Positions 9,598-17,969 are shown, numbered from the stretch's first letter. The stretch: 64,000 bases of DNA from Microbacterium marinilacus (GCF_019753765.1 NZ_JAIJZW010000006.1:124001-188000); one strand, 5' to 3'. A program made the numbers and translations. The notes: generated by a model not told the origin, from the letters alone.

Positions 9598-10623
9598 ATG
9601 ATGTCTCGCCGCGCGCTTCCCGTGTCCGTCCTCGCCCTGTCGGCCGTCGTCCTGGCCGGCTGCGCGTCGCCCGCCGAGAGCTCGGGTGACGCGACCTCGG
9701 ACGGGGCCGCTCCGATCGTCGCCTCGACCAACGTCTACGCCTCGCTCGCCCAGGCGCTCGTCGGGGACGACGTCGAGGTCGCCGCGGTGATCGACGACGC
9801 GACGCAGGACCCGCACGCGTACGAGGCCAGCGCCCGCGACCGGCTGACGGTCGAGGGCGCGACCCTCGTGCTGCAGAACGGCGGGGGGTACGACCCCTTC
9901 ATGGAGGAGCTGACCGGCGACGACGCGGTCGTCCTCAGCGCCGTCGAGTACTCGCACGACTTCCCCGGCGCCGAGGAGCACGCGGACGAGCACGCGGACG
10001 ACGAGCACGCAGACGAGGACGCCGAGGCGGAGGAGGAGCACGACCACGAGCACTCCGACGAGGAGGGCCACGAGGGGCACGACCACATCGAGGGCTTCAA
10101 CGAGCACGTCTGGTACGACGTGCACGCCATGACGCACTTCGTCGAGGCGATCGCGGAGGAGATCGAGCACGAGCTGCCCGACCTCGTCGACGCGGCGACG
10201 CTCGAGGCGAACCGTGACGCGCTGATCGCCGAGCTGGGCGAGCTCGAGAGCCGTCTCGAGGCCGTGGGCGGGTCGCACGGCGGCGAGGGCGTGTTCCTCA
10301 CCGAGCCCATCGGCGGCTACCTGGCGTCGTCTGCCGGCCTCGAGGACGTCACGCCCGACGGGTTCGCGGAGTCGGTCGAGGAGGGTCAGGACGTCGCACC
10401 CGCGACGCTGCTCGCCGCGATCGAGGTCGTGGAGTCCGGCGACGTCGCCGTGGTGCTCGCCAACTCGCAGACCGGCGGCGCGGAGACCGACCGCATCGTC
10501 GAGACGGCCGAGGCCCAGGGGGTGCCGGTCGTCGAGCTCGGCGAGCTGCTCGCGGGCGACGAGACCTACGTCGACTGGATGACCGCGAACGTCGACGCGC
10601 TCGAGTCCGCGCTCGCCGGCTGA
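9598..10623 (+). CDS. znuA: Zinc ABC transporter substrate-binding lipoprotein (ZnuA/AdcA type)
   Basis: Cluster A-I metal-binding protein of 341 residues. The signal peptide ends in a lipobox (VVLAGC), so the mature protein is lipid-anchored. After the first lobe (ASTNVYASLAQALVGDDVEV, DPHAYEAS) comes an acidic, histidine-rich insert at roughly residues 120-165 with many HADEH and EEHDHEHSDE-like units, typical of zinc-specific members. Next is EHVWYDVHAM, which supplies a metal-site histidine. The ATG at 9598 lies 6 bases after TATGCT, suggesting leaderless expression; a second ATG follows at once. A Zur box upstream fits repression in zinc excess. Confidence 0.93.
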   Translation: MMSRRALPVSVLALSAVVLAGCASPAESSGDATSDGAAPIVASTNVYASLAQALVGDDVEVAAVIDDATQDPHAYEASARDRLTVEGATLVLQNGGGYDPFMEELTGDDAVVLSAVEYSHDFPGAEEHADEHADDEHADEDAEAEEEHDHEHSDEEGHEGHDHIEGFNEHVWYDVHAMTHFVEAIAEEIEHELPDLVDAATLEANRDALIAELGELESRLEAVGGSHGGEGVFLTEPIGGYLASSAGLEDVTPDGFAESVEEGQDVAPATLLAAIEVVESGDVAVVLANSQTGGAETDRIVETAEAQGVPVVELGELLAGDETYVDWMTANVDALESALAG

Positions 10624-10648
10624 GCGCGCGGCGCTTCCGCCGCCGCGT

Positions 10649-10710
10649 CGGAGATGTCCGCGCCGTAGGACGGAATCGGACGAGCCGGTCCGAATCCGTG
10701 CAGATCTCCG
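10649..10710. repeat. Degenerate intergenic inverted repeat (CGGAGAT...ATCTCCG family)
   Basis: The znuA-znuC gap holds an imperfect palindrome. The outer arms are CGGAGAT at 10649 and ATCTCCG ending at 10710, with inner arms around GGACGGAATCGGAC and GTCCGAATCCGT. Its right arm, ATCCGTGCAGATCTCCG at 10694-10710, is the exact reverse complement of 17 bases in the left arm of the palindrome near 19.5 kb, so both belong to one dispersed repeat family. It may form a terminator-like hairpin after znuA. Confidence 0.6.
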
Positions 10711-10741
10711 ATTCGGTGGCTGGACCGGGCTCTCAGCCGCC

Positions 10742-10756
10742 CGAGAATGATTATCA
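10742..10756 (+). promoter_or_regulatory. Zur box upstream of znuCB
   Basis: CGAGAATGATTATCA matches the shared TGAGAA-N3-TTATCA pattern at all but the first base. It abuts the TAGACT -10 element at 10758-10763, which lies 7 bases before the znuC ATG. This gives znuCB its own Zur-controlled promoter, separate from znuA. Confidence 0.85.
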
Positions 10757-10770
10757 CTAGACTGGATGCC

Positions 10771-11595
10771 ATGACGACCGCCGCGCCCGTGCTCGAGATC
10801 TCGGGCGCCGCGCTCCGCCTGCGGGGCCGCGAGCTCTGGTCCGGCCTCGACCTCACCGTCCGCCCGGGCGAGTTCATCGCCGTGCTCGGACCGAGCGGCT
10901 CGGGCAAGACCACGCTGATGCGGGCGATCCTCGGCCTGCAGGACCTGAGCGCGGGGAGCATCCGCGTGGGCGGCGCGCCGGCGCGTCGAGGGGACCGCCG
11001 CATCGGGTACATCCCGCAGCAGCGTCCGCTGCCCGCCGGCACGAGCCTGCGGGCCCGCGACCTGGTGGCGCTCGGCATCCAGGGCCCCCGCTTCGGGCTC
11101 CCCGTGCCGCGCCGCGGCGACCGTGCGCGCGTCGACGCGCTGCTCGACGGAGTCGGGGCGGCCGGCTACGCCGACCGGCCCGTCGGGCTGCTCAGCGGCG
11201 GCGAGCAGCAGCGGCTGCGCGTCGCGCAGGCGCTGGCGGACGCGCCCGCCCTGCTGCTGTGCGACGAGCCGCTGTCGAGCCTCGACCTGGCCAACCAGCA
11301 GGCGGTGACGTCGATCATCGACCGGGAGCGACGCGAGCGCTCGGCGGCCGTGCTGTTCGTCACGCACGACGTGAACCCGATCCTGGACCGCGTGGATCGC
11401 ATCCTCTACATCGCGGGCGGGCGCTTCACGCTCGGCACCGCCGACGAGGTGCTGCGATCGGACGTGCTGACGGATCTCTACGGTGCCCCGGTCCACGTGC
11501 TGCGCGCGGGCGGACGCCTCGTGGTGGTCGGCATCCCGGACGCGGACGACCACTGCGACGTGCCGGCGGTCGAGACCGAGGCGGGCGTCGCGTGA
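10771..11595 (+). CDS. znuC: Zinc ABC transporter ATP-binding protein
   Basis: ATPase of 274 residues with Walker A GPSGSGKTT, signature LSGGEQQRLRVAQ, Walker B LLLCDEPLSSLD and switch histidine in FVTHDVNPIL. The Q-loop region (IGYIPQQRPLPAGTS) and C-terminal wording fit ZnuC/MntB-type importers. The start at 10771 is preceded by TAGACT at 7 bases and no ribosome-binding site, so the mRNA is probably leaderless. The gene overlaps the permease start by four bases. It would energise zinc import with ZnuA and ZnuB under Zur control. Confidence 0.93.
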   Translation: MTTAAPVLEISGAALRLRGRELWSGLDLTVRPGEFIAVLGPSGSGKTTLMRAILGLQDLSAGSIRVGGAPARRGDRRIGYIPQQRPLPAGTSLRARDLVALGIQGPRFGLPVPRRGDRARVDALLDGVGAAGYADRPVGLLSGGEQQRLRVAQALADAPALLLCDEPLSSLDLANQQAVTSIIDRERRERSAAVLFVTHDVNPILDRVDRILYIAGGRFTLGTADEVLRSDVLTDLYGAPVHVLRAGGRLVVVGIPDADDHCDVPAVETEAGVA

Positions 11596-12515
11596 GCGTC
11601 CCCGCCCTCTCCGTGCCCGGGATGGCCGTCCCCGCGCTCGACTGGGGCGACGTCTTCTCGTTCGAGGACTACGGCGCGCTGCTGCAGCTGGTCGCCAACT
11701 CGGTGATCGCGGGCGCGGTGCTCGGCATCGTCGGCGGGCTCATCGGCGTGTTCATCATGCAGCGCGACATGGCGTTCGCCGTGCACGGCGTGAGCGAGCT
11801 GTCGTTCGCCGGCGCCGCCGCAGCGCTCCTCTTCGGCGGCAGCGTGGTGATGGGATCGCTCGTCGGCGCCGTCGCGGCGGCCGCGCTCATCGGGGTGCTG
11901 GGATCGCGCGCTCGCGACCGCAACTCGATCGTGGGCGTGCTGATGCCGTTCGGCCTGGGCCTCGGCATCCTGTTCCTGTCGCTGTACGAGGGGCGCAGCG
12001 CCAACCGGTTCAGCCTGCTGACCGGGCAGATCGTGTCGGTCTCGAGCCCCGACCTCGGTTGGCTGATCGGGATCTCGGTGGTCGTCCTGATCGGGCTGCT
12101 GGTGGTCTGGAACCCCCTGCGGTTCGACTCGCTGGACGGGCAGTCCGCCGCCGCGCGAGGGGTGCCGACCGCGGCCGTGAGCCTGGTGTTCATGCTGCTG
12201 ATGGGCCTGATCGTCGCCGTCGCGGTGCACATCATCGGAGCCCTGCTGGTGTTGGCGCTGCTCGTCACGCCCGCGGCGGCGGCCATGCGCGTCAGCCACG
12301 GGCCGCTCGCCGTGCCGCTGCTGGCAGCGGCGTTCGGCTTCGTGTCGGCGGTGGGCGGCATCCTGCTCGCGATCGCCGGGACGCTGCCGGTCAGCCCGTA
12401 CATCACGACGATCTCGTTCGGCATCTACGTCGTCTGCCGCCTCGTGGCGTGGCGTCGCGATCGCGCGCTGCGTCTCGCCGTCGCCACCCAGGAATCCCGC
12501 GCGGTGGCGGCCTAG
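11592..12515 (+). CDS. znuB: Zinc ABC transporter permease (ABC-3 family)
   Basis: ABC-3 family permease of 307 residues with eight or nine membrane segments. MAFAVHGVSELSFAGAAAALL near the N-terminus and VAVAVHIIGALLVLALLVTPAAAAMRV toward the C-terminus are the characteristic family stretches. The GTG start at 11592 overlaps the znuC stop (GTGA). Ten bases separate its stop from the zur start, though zur has its own -10 element. Confidence 0.93.
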   Translation: MSVPALSVPGMAVPALDWGDVFSFEDYGALLQLVANSVIAGAVLGIVGGLIGVFIMQRDMAFAVHGVSELSFAGAAAALLFGGSVVMGSLVGAVAAAALIGVLGSRARDRNSIVGVLMPFGLGLGILFLSLYEGRSANRFSLLTGQIVSVSSPDLGWLIGISVVVLIGLLVVWNPLRFDSLDGQSAAARGVPTAAVSLVFMLLMGLIVAVAVHIIGALLVLALLVTPAAAAMRVSHGPLAVPLLAAAFGFVSAVGGILLAIAGTLPVSPYITTISFGIYVVCRLVAWRRDRALRLAVATQESRAVAA

Positions 12516-12518
12516 ACT
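12513..12518 (+). promoter_or_regulatory. -10 element of a leaderless zur promoter
   Basis: TAGACT overlaps the znuB stop codon and ends 7 bases before the zur ATG, so zur may be transcribed from its own promoter as a leaderless message as well as by read-through. No Zur box is seen here, so autoregulation from this promoter is not evident. Confidence 0.45.
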
Positions 12519-12525
12519 CGGTGCC

Positions 12526-12924
12526 ATGGTGACCCAGCGGAACACGTGGCAGCGCGAGCGGGTGCGCGACGCGCTCGCCGGCGCACGCGGCTTCGTGAGC
12601 GCGCAGAGCCTGCACGCGGCGCTGCGCGACGACAACACGGGCATCGGCCTGGCGACGGTCTACCGCGCGCTCGCCGGCCTGGCGGCGTCGGGCGAGGCCG
12701 ACTCCCTGCAGAGCCCCGAGGGCGAGGCGCTCTACCGGGCGTGCTCGATGACGGGTCATCACCACCACCTGATCTGCCGCTCGTGCGGCCTCACGATCGA
12801 GATCGAGGCGACGGCCGTCGAGCAGTGGGCGCGAGAGACCGCCGCACGGCACGGCTTCCGCGACGCCGAGCACGTGGTGGACATCTTCGGCCTGTGCGAG
12901 TCGTGTGCGGCGAAGCAGTCCTGA
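12526..12924 (+). CDS. zur: Zinc uptake regulator Zur (Fur family)
   Basis: Fur-family metalloregulator of 132 residues. The winged-helix domain covers about residues 1-80 (TGIGLATVYRALAGLAASGEA is the recognition region). The dimerisation/metal domain carries HHHHLICRSCG and a C-terminal CESC, giving the two CxxC pairs of the structural zinc site. It should repress in zinc excess. The three TGAGAA-N3-TTATCA boxes in the window are its likely targets. Position after znuCB supports Zur over Fur. Confidence 0.93.
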   Translation: MVTQRNTWQRERVRDALAGARGFVSAQSLHAALRDDNTGIGLATVYRALAGLAASGEADSLQSPEGEALYRACSMTGHHHHLICRSCGLTIEIEATAVEQWARETAARHGFRDAEHVVDIFGLCESCAAKQS

Positions 12925-12934
12925 CGCCCGCGCG

Positions 12935-13996
12935 ATGAGCGCCGCCCCGCCTCGGGACGCCGCGTCCCCGGTCGCCTCGGCCGTGGGCGGCGGCTCGCCG
13001 ACGCCGCAGCGCGGACGGGGTCGTCTCGTCGCCGCACTCGTGATCGGCCTCGTCGCGGTGGGTGTGCTGGCGCTCCTCGACGCGTTCGCCCCGGCGCTGT
13101 TCCCGCAGGCGCTCCCGACGCGGCTGCAGGACGGTCTGACGCTGTCGCTCAGCGTGCTCATCGAGTCGCTGCCGTTCGTGATGCTCGGCGTGCTGCTCTC
13201 GATCGCGGTCCAGGTCTGGCTGCCGGCGGGTGTGATCGAGCGGTTCATGCCGCGCCGGGCATGGGCGCGGCGGGCGGTCCTGTCTCTGCTCGGCATGCTG
13301 ATCCCCGTCTGCGAGTGCGGCAACGTGCCCTTCGCGCGCGGACTGCTGATGCGCGGCATCTCGCCCGCCGAGACGCTGACCTTCCTGATCGCCGCGCCGA
13401 TCGTCAACCCGATCGTGATCATCACGACGCACGCCGCGTTCGGGTGGGACGGCGGCATCCTCGTCGCCCGGATCGTGGGCGGATGGGTGATCGCGAACCT
13501 GATCGGCTGGATCTACAGCCGCCACCCCGACCCCGTCTCCCTGCTGACCGGGCGGTTCCTCGACACGTGCGAGGTCGTCGCCCACGAGACCGGCGGGCGC
13601 GGGCGCCGCAGCCTCGCGCAGTTCGTGGTCGAGCTGCGCGCCGTGATGCCCGCCCTGGTGCTCGGTTCGGCGGTGGCGGGCGCCGTGCAGGTGGTGATCC
13701 CGCGCGACGCCCTGCTGGCGATCGGCTCCAACCCGGTGCTGTCGATCGTCGCGATGACGGCGCTCGCCATCACCGTGGCGATCTGCTCGAACGTGGACGC
13801 GTTCTTCGCGCTGTCGTTCGCGTCGACGTTCTCGCCCGGGTCGATCGTCGTGTTCCTGCTGGTCGGCCCGCTGATCGACGTGAAGATGCTGGCGCTGATG
13901 CGCACCACGTTCACGACCCGCACGCTGGCCGGCATCGTCGCGATCGTCCTGCTGGCCGCCTTCGCGATCGGGATCGGGGTGAACCTCGTTGCGTAG
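12935..13996 (+). CDS. YraQ/DUF318-type permease
   Basis: Membrane protein of 353 residues in the UPF0718/permease DUF318 family. The hallmark cysteine pair lies in LIPVCECGNVPFARGL, and the second repeat contains VAICSNVDAFFALSFASTFSPGS. The two inverted halves are separated by a cytosolic linker, as in ArsP-type permeases. ATG 12935 is chosen because the 30 upstream in-frame bases overlap the end of zur. It is followed at once by a TIGR03943-type protein; this pair often travels with zinc genes. Substrate unknown, possibly a metal or metal complex. Confidence 0.8.
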   Translation: MSAAPPRDAASPVASAVGGGSPTPQRGRGRLVAALVIGLVAVGVLALLDAFAPALFPQALPTRLQDGLTLSLSVLIESLPFVMLGVLLSIAVQVWLPAGVIERFMPRRAWARRAVLSLLGMLIPVCECGNVPFARGLLMRGISPAETLTFLIAAPIVNPIVIITTHAAFGWDGGILVARIVGGWVIANLIGWIYSRHPDPVSLLTGRFLDTCEVVAHETGGRGRRSLAQFVVELRAVMPALVLGSAVAGAVQVVIPRDALLAIGSNPVLSIVAMTALAITVAICSNVDAFFALSFASTFSPGSIVVFLLVGPLIDVKMLALMRTTFTTRTLAGIVAIVLLAAFAIGIGVNLVA

Positions 13997-14825
13997 CGCA
14001 TGGGAGTCCGCCGGCACCCGCTGGCTCGGCGCGGGCCTGGCGGCCGTGCTCGCCGTGGTGACGCTCGGGCTGGCCGTGACGGATCGGCTCGCGCTCTACA
14101 TCAATCCCGATCAGACCTGGTTCGCGGTCGGGATGGCCGTGCTCGCGCTGGTCGGCGCGGTGCTGTCGTTCGTGCTGCCGGCGGGCGCCGAGTCGGACCA
14201 CGGCCACGACCACGGCGCGGACGGGGAAGCCGCCGTGCCGTCCCGCGCGCCCCGTGAGGCGGGCGGCGCGTCGGACGGAGCCTCGCGGCCCCGCCCCGCT
14301 GCGGTCCGCGGTGTGACCCTCGGCGCGGTCGCGACGGCGACCGGCGGCGTCGCGGCGTCGGCGGTCGCCGTGGCCGCGCTCCTGCTGCCGCCGGCATCGC
14401 TGTCGGTCGACCTTGCGATGTCCCGCGACACCGGATCGCCGCCGCTGTTCGCGGGCGCCGACGAGGTGATGCTCGCCGCCGCCGACACGAGCGAGTTCGG
14501 CGTGGGGGACTGGGCCTCGGTGTTCCACACCGCCACCAGCCCGGACGCGTTCGAGGGCACCCACGTCAGCCTGACCGGCTTCGTGACGCCCGACGAGGCG
14601 AACGCCGAGCTGCTGCGCCTGGGGCGCCTGGTGATCACGCACTGCGTGATCGACGCCCAGCCCGCATCGGTCCCCGTGGTCTCGCCCGCCTGGCAGGACG
14701 ACCTCGAGGTGGGCGGCTGGATCCGCGTCGACGGCGTGGTCACGACGGACGCGTCGGGGGCCCTGGTCGTGGAGCCGCGGGACATCTCCTCCATCCCCGC
14801 CCCGGACGACCCGTATGAGTACTGA
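13989..14825 (+). CDS. TIGR03943-family putative permease subunit
   Basis: Protein of 278 residues: two N-terminal membrane segments, a histidine-rich loop (DHGHDHG), a third hydrophobic stretch, then an extracytoplasmic domain with TGFVTPDEANAELLRLGRLVITHCVIDAQPASV. That domain and its cysteine are typical of the TIGR03943 family, found paired with the DUF318 permease. The TTG at 13989 overlaps the permease by 8 bases. The histidine cluster and the location suggest metal-related work at the membrane, which is inference. Confidence 0.75.
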   Translation: MRSAWESAGTRWLGAGLAAVLAVVTLGLAVTDRLALYINPDQTWFAVGMAVLALVGAVLSFVLPAGAESDHGHDHGADGEAAVPSRAPREAGGASDGASRPRPAAVRGVTLGAVATATGGVAASAVAVAALLLPPASLSVDLAMSRDTGSPPLFAGADEVMLAAADTSEFGVGDWASVFHTATSPDAFEGTHVSLTGFVTPDEANAELLRLGRLVITHCVIDAQPASVPVVSPAWQDDLEVGGWIRVDGVVTTDASGALVVEPRDISSIPAPDDPYEY

Positions 14826-16242
14826 GACCCGCGGCCGCGATCGGCGTGCGCGCCGCCGCGCCGCCGCCCGGCGCTTCGCGCTGACTCTGGCGACGGTGCT
14901 CGGCGCCCTCGCGGTGCTGGGCGGCGCGGGGGCCGCGGTGAGCCTGGCGCAAGGGCCCCGCCTGTCGGGCGTGCAGGCCGACCCGTCGTCGGCGACCGAG
15001 GTGTCGGGTTCGCGGGTGATCCTCACCGCCAACCAGGCGCTCGCCGGCATCGACCCGTCCCAGGTCACCGTCAGCCCGTCGGCCCCCTTCACCGTCGACG
15101 CCTCCGGGCGCAGCGTCGGCGTGCGCTTCACCGTCCCCCTCGACGACGACACCGAGTACACCGTGACGGTCGCGGGGGCGCAGGCCGTGGGCGGCGGCCC
15201 GGTCACCGACCTGCAGACCACGTTCCGCACGCCGGCGGCCGAGGTCTTCGTGCTGCAGCGCGACCCCGACGGCGACGACACGATCTTCCGCACCGCGCTG
15301 CACGGCCGGGAGGCGGTGCCGGTGTACACGCACCCGTCGATCGACGACTTCCGGGCGACCTCGACCCGGCTGGTCGTCGCGACCGTCGACGACGGCGTCT
15401 CCTCGCTGCACGTGATGGACCGGGCCGGCGGCGGCGAGTCGGAGGTCCGTCTGCCGGGCGACGGCATCGTGCAGGGGCTGCAGGTGTCGCAACGCGGCGA
15501 CCTCGCCGGCTTCACCTACTCCGACCCGCAGGGCGACGGCTACGCGAGCGTGCTGTTCACGGCGGAGCTCGCCGATCCGTCCGCCGACCCCCGGCCCATC
15601 GAGGTGGGCGGCGAGACGGTGAGCGTCGATCGCTGGCGGTTCGTGCCCGACGCGTCCTCGCTGCTGCTGATCGACTTCGAGGGGCGGCTCGTGCTCACCG
15701 ATCCCGAGAGCGACGCCGACCCGACCATGCTCGGCACGGCGCTCACGATCGACGCGATCAACCGTGGGGACTACACCGCGACCGTGGAGCGCATCTCCGA
15801 GGGCACGGAGACGGACATCGTGCAGCTCGACCTGACCACGGGCGAGGAGACGGCGCTGGTCGAGCCCGACGAGGACTTCGGGCTGCTGGGCGCCGTGTCG
15901 CCGGTCCCGCCCGAGCGCGGCGGGACCGTCCGCGTGTATCAGCGGATGCTCGACGAGAGCCGGCCCGAGTCGCAGCTGCTGGTGCACGTCGCCGACGACG
16001 GATCGTCGCGGACGCTGTTCCAGGTGGGGTCGGAGGACGCGATGCTGCAGGCGTGCGTGTCGCCCAGTGGGCGGTACGTGGCGGCGCTGGTCGCCCCCGA
16101 CATCATCTCCAACGCGTACGACGTCGGCACGCAGCCGCTGCCGGGCCGCCTCGAGACCCACATCGTCGACCTCGACACCGCCGAGACCGTCTCCGTGCTC
16201 AGCGGGTTCGACATCAGCTGGTGCACGACGGGCCCGTGGTGA
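14815..16242 (+). CDS. Membrane-anchored exported beta-rich protein of unknown function
   Basis: 475 residues. A basic N-terminus (about 25 residues, many arginines) leads to one membrane segment (LTLATVLGALAVLGGAGAAV). An Ig-like domain follows at roughly residues 55-140, resembling bacterial Big_5-type domains (VSGSRVILTANQALAGIDPSQVTVSP; DTEYTVTVAGAQ). The remainder has repeated strand-turn patterns with Asp/Gly turns, suggesting a beta-propeller or WD40-like fold. ATG 14815 overlaps the previous gene by 11 bases. No catalytic motif is seen and no function is assigned. The DNA glycosylase start overlaps its stop. Confidence 0.75.
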   Translation: MSTETRGRDRRARRRAAARRFALTLATVLGALAVLGGAGAAVSLAQGPRLSGVQADPSSATEVSGSRVILTANQALAGIDPSQVTVSPSAPFTVDASGRSVGVRFTVPLDDDTEYTVTVAGAQAVGGGPVTDLQTTFRTPAAEVFVLQRDPDGDDTIFRTALHGREAVPVYTHPSIDDFRATSTRLVVATVDDGVSSLHVMDRAGGGESEVRLPGDGIVQGLQVSQRGDLAGFTYSDPQGDGYASVLFTAELADPSADPRPIEVGGETVSVDRWRFVPDASSLLLIDFEGRLVLTDPESDADPTMLGTALTIDAINRGDYTATVERISEGTETDIVQLDLTTGEETALVEPDEDFGLLGAVSPVPPERGGTVRVYQRMLDESRPESQLLVHVADDGSSRTLFQVGSEDAMLQACVSPSGRYVAALVAPDIISNAYDVGTQPLPGRLETHIVDLDTAETVSVLSGFDISWCTTGPW

Positions 16243-16937
16243 CCTCGGGCCCGTTCGGCGCAGCCGGTCGGGCCGGTCGGAGCGCCTCCCGCCCTGCGCG
16301 ACGCGACGACCTCGCGGGGCTCGCCGTGGAGGTCGCGCCCCGGCTGCTCGGCGGTCTGCTCGAGACCGCCCTGCCGGACGGCATGGTCTCGGTGCGGATC
16401 ACCGAGGTCGAGGCCTATCACGGCCGCGGATCGGGGGACGTGCCCGATCCGGGCTCGCACGCCCGCATGGGACCGACCATGCGCAACGCCACGATGTGGG
16501 GCGAGGCGGGACACCTGTACGTGTACCTCAGTCACGGCATCCACTCGTGCGTGAACGTGGTGTGCGGCCCGGTCGGCCGCGGCGACGGCATCCTGCTGCG
16601 CGCGGGAGAGATCGTGGACGGCGCCGACGTCGCGCGCCGGAGACGTGAGGCCAGGGGCGTCGCCCGCACCGACCGCGACCTCGCGCGAGGGCCGGGCCGG
16701 CTCGGCGATGCCGTCGGGCTGCGGCACCCGGTGCACGACGGCATCGACGCGATCGACGGCGCTCCGCGCGCGGGCGCGACCGCGCGCCTCAGCCTGCTCG
16801 ACGTGCCGCTGGCCGAGATCTCCACCGGGCCGAGGGTCGGCGTCGCGGGGATCGCGGGGACGTCCGCGTACCCCTGGCGCTTCTGGATCCCCGGCGACCC
16901 GACGGTCTCGCCGTTCCGTCCCGGACGCGGAGCGTGA
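16239..16937 (+). CDS. mpg: DNA-3-methyladenine glycosylase (AAG/MPG family)
   Basis: Base-excision-repair glycosylase that removes alkylated purines, 232 residues. ITEVEAYHGRGSGDVPDPGSHARMGPTMRNATMWGEAGHLYVYLSHG carries the family catalytic glutamate (in EVEAY) and the flipping tyrosine in the HLYVY strand. GDGILLRAGE and the RGPGRLGDAVGL stretch complete the signature. The GTG at 16239 overlaps the preceding stop. It is the last gene of the run before the ribosomal-protein promoter; no strong terminator is seen after it. Confidence 0.93.
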   Translation: MTSGPFGAAGRAGRSASRPARRDDLAGLAVEVAPRLLGGLLETALPDGMVSVRITEVEAYHGRGSGDVPDPGSHARMGPTMRNATMWGEAGHLYVYLSHGIHSCVNVVCGPVGRGDGILLRAGEIVDGADVARRRREARGVARTDRDLARGPGRLGDAVGLRHPVHDGIDAIDGAPRAGATARLSLLDVPLAEISTGPRVGVAGIAGTSAYPWRFWIPGDPTVSPFRPGRGA

Positions 16938-17000
16938 TCCTGGGGTCACCTGACCGCGATCCGGGCTCCGTGCCCGTTCGGTAGGTCCCCTTGGGTGTGC

Positions 17001-17146
17001 TAGTCTGGGCGATTGTCTGCGTGCACTCCTGTGCGCAGTTCGTACATCCTCTCCCGAACACAGCCCGCAAGGGTCGGGTGGGGCGTGTGCAGACAAGAGA
17101 CCTTGGGTGGGGCCGTCCGGCTCCACGGTATTGAAGGAGAATCATC
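17001..17146 (+). promoter_or_regulatory. Promoter and foldable 5' leader of rpmB-rpmG-rpsN
   Basis: An extended -10 (TG-C-TAGTCT) at 16998-17006 suggests initiation near 17012, giving a leader of about 135 bases. TTGTCTGC at 17013-17020 pairs exactly with GCAGACAA at 17089-17096, closing a domain. Inside it CTGCGTGCAC...GTGCGCAG can form a further hairpin. A ribosome-binding site AAGGAG lies 7-8 bases before the rpmB ATG. No TGAGAA-N3-TTATCA Zur box is visible. The leader could be a ribosomal-protein autoregulatory element; this is inference. Confidence 0.5.
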
Positions 17147-17383
17147 ATGGCTGCTGTGTGCCAGGTGACCGGTGCCGTTCCCGGCTTCGGTCACAACATC
17201 TCGCACTCGCACCGTCGGACGAAGCGTCGCTTCGACCCGAACGTGCAGAAGAAGACCTACTACGTTCCCTCGCTCGGTCGGAAGATCACGCTGAACGTGT
17301 CGGCCAAGGGCATCAAGGTCATCGACGCCCGTGGCATCGAGTCGGTCGTCAAGGACCTGATCGCGAAGGGTGTGAAGCTCTAA
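17147..17383 (+). CDS. rpmB: 50S ribosomal protein L28, zinc-independent (C-minus) type
   Basis: 78 residues. The zinc-binding L28 form has CxxC pairs, whereas here the N-terminus reads [28 protein letters not shown] with only one cysteine, as in the C-minus paralogs that mycobacteria and streptomycetes express in zinc shortage. It heads a three-gene set with rpmG and rpsN. The start overlaps nothing and has AAGGAG at good spacing. The stop TAA overlaps the rpmG ATG (TAATG). Confidence 0.95.
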   Translation: MAAVCQVTGAVPGFGHNISHSHRRTKRRFDPNVQKKTYYVPSLGRKITLNVSAKGIKVIDARGIESVVKDLIAKGVKL

Positions 17384-17553
17384 TGGCCAAGAAGGCACAG
17401 GACATCCGTCCGATCATCAAGCTGCGCTCGACGGCGGGCACCGGTTACACCTACGTGACCAAGAAGAACCGCCGCAACACCCCCGACCGCCTCGTGCTGA
17501 AGAAGTACGACCCGGTGGTCCGCAAGCACGTCGACTTCCGCGAGGAGCGTTAA
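17383..17553 (+). CDS. rpmG: 50S ribosomal protein L33, zinc-independent (C-minus) type
   Basis: 56 residues with no cysteine at all. [23 protein letters not shown] replaces the CxxC region of zinc-binding L33, and the protein ends in HVDFREER. The ATG shares one base with the rpmB stop. Part of the L28-L33-S14 zinc-sparing set. Confidence 0.95.
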   Translation: MAKKAQDIRPIIKLRSTAGTGYTYVTKKNRRNTPDRLVLKKYDPVVRKHVDFREER

Positions 17554-17555
17554 TC

Positions 17556-17861
17556 ATGGCCAAGAAGAGCAAGATCGCTCGCAACGAGCAGCGCAAGGAG
17601 ATCGTCGCCCGCTACGCCGAGAAGCGCGCGACCCTCAAGAAGCAGCTCATCGACCCGAACTCGACCGACGAGCAGCGCGAGGAGGCCCGGGTGGGCCTGC
17701 AGAAGCTGCCGCGCAACGCGTCGCCGATCCGCGTCCGCTCGCGCGACGTCATCGACGGCCGCCCGCGCGGTGTCCTCACGAAGTTCGGCATCTCGCGTGT
17801 CCGTTTCCGTGACATGGCGCACCGCGGCGAGCTGCCCGGCGTGACCAAGTCGAGCTGGTGA
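17556..17861 (+). CDS. rpsN: 30S ribosomal protein S14, zinc-independent (long) type
   Basis: 101 residues, the long S14 form without the two CxxC motifs of the short 61-residue zinc form. [24 protein letters not shown] and a C-terminal KSSW match the family. It starts two bases after rpmG and closes the operon ahead of a strong hairpin terminator. If no C-plus copies exist elsewhere in the genome, these proteins are constitutive. Confidence 0.95.
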   Translation: MAKKSKIARNEQRKEIVARYAEKRATLKKQLIDPNSTDEQREEARVGLQKLPRNASPIRVRSRDVIDGRPRGVLTKFGISRVRFRDMAHRGELPGVTKSSW

Positions 17862-17912
17862 CAGCGAGACGTCGAGAGGCATCGTCCGGCTGCTGAGCCG
17901 AGACATCGCACC

Positions 17913-17948
17913 GAGAGGGGCGGGGATCTTCGGATCCCCGCCCCTCTC
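17913..17948 (+). terminator. Intrinsic terminator after rpsN
   Basis: A perfect 16-bp stem (GAGAGGGGCGGGGATC / GATCCCCGCCCCTCTC) closed by a TTCG tetraloop, 51 bases after the rpsN stop. The following tract is not U-rich, as is usual in high-GC actinobacteria. Confidence 0.85.
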
Positions 17949-17969
17949 GTCATGCCACGCCGGGCTGGT

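Noticed and set aside
17125-17150. Possible Zur site GAGAATCATCAT before rpmB
   Set aside because: It lacks the second half-site and coincides with the ribosome-binding site and start codon; it does not fit TGAGAA-N3-TTATCA.
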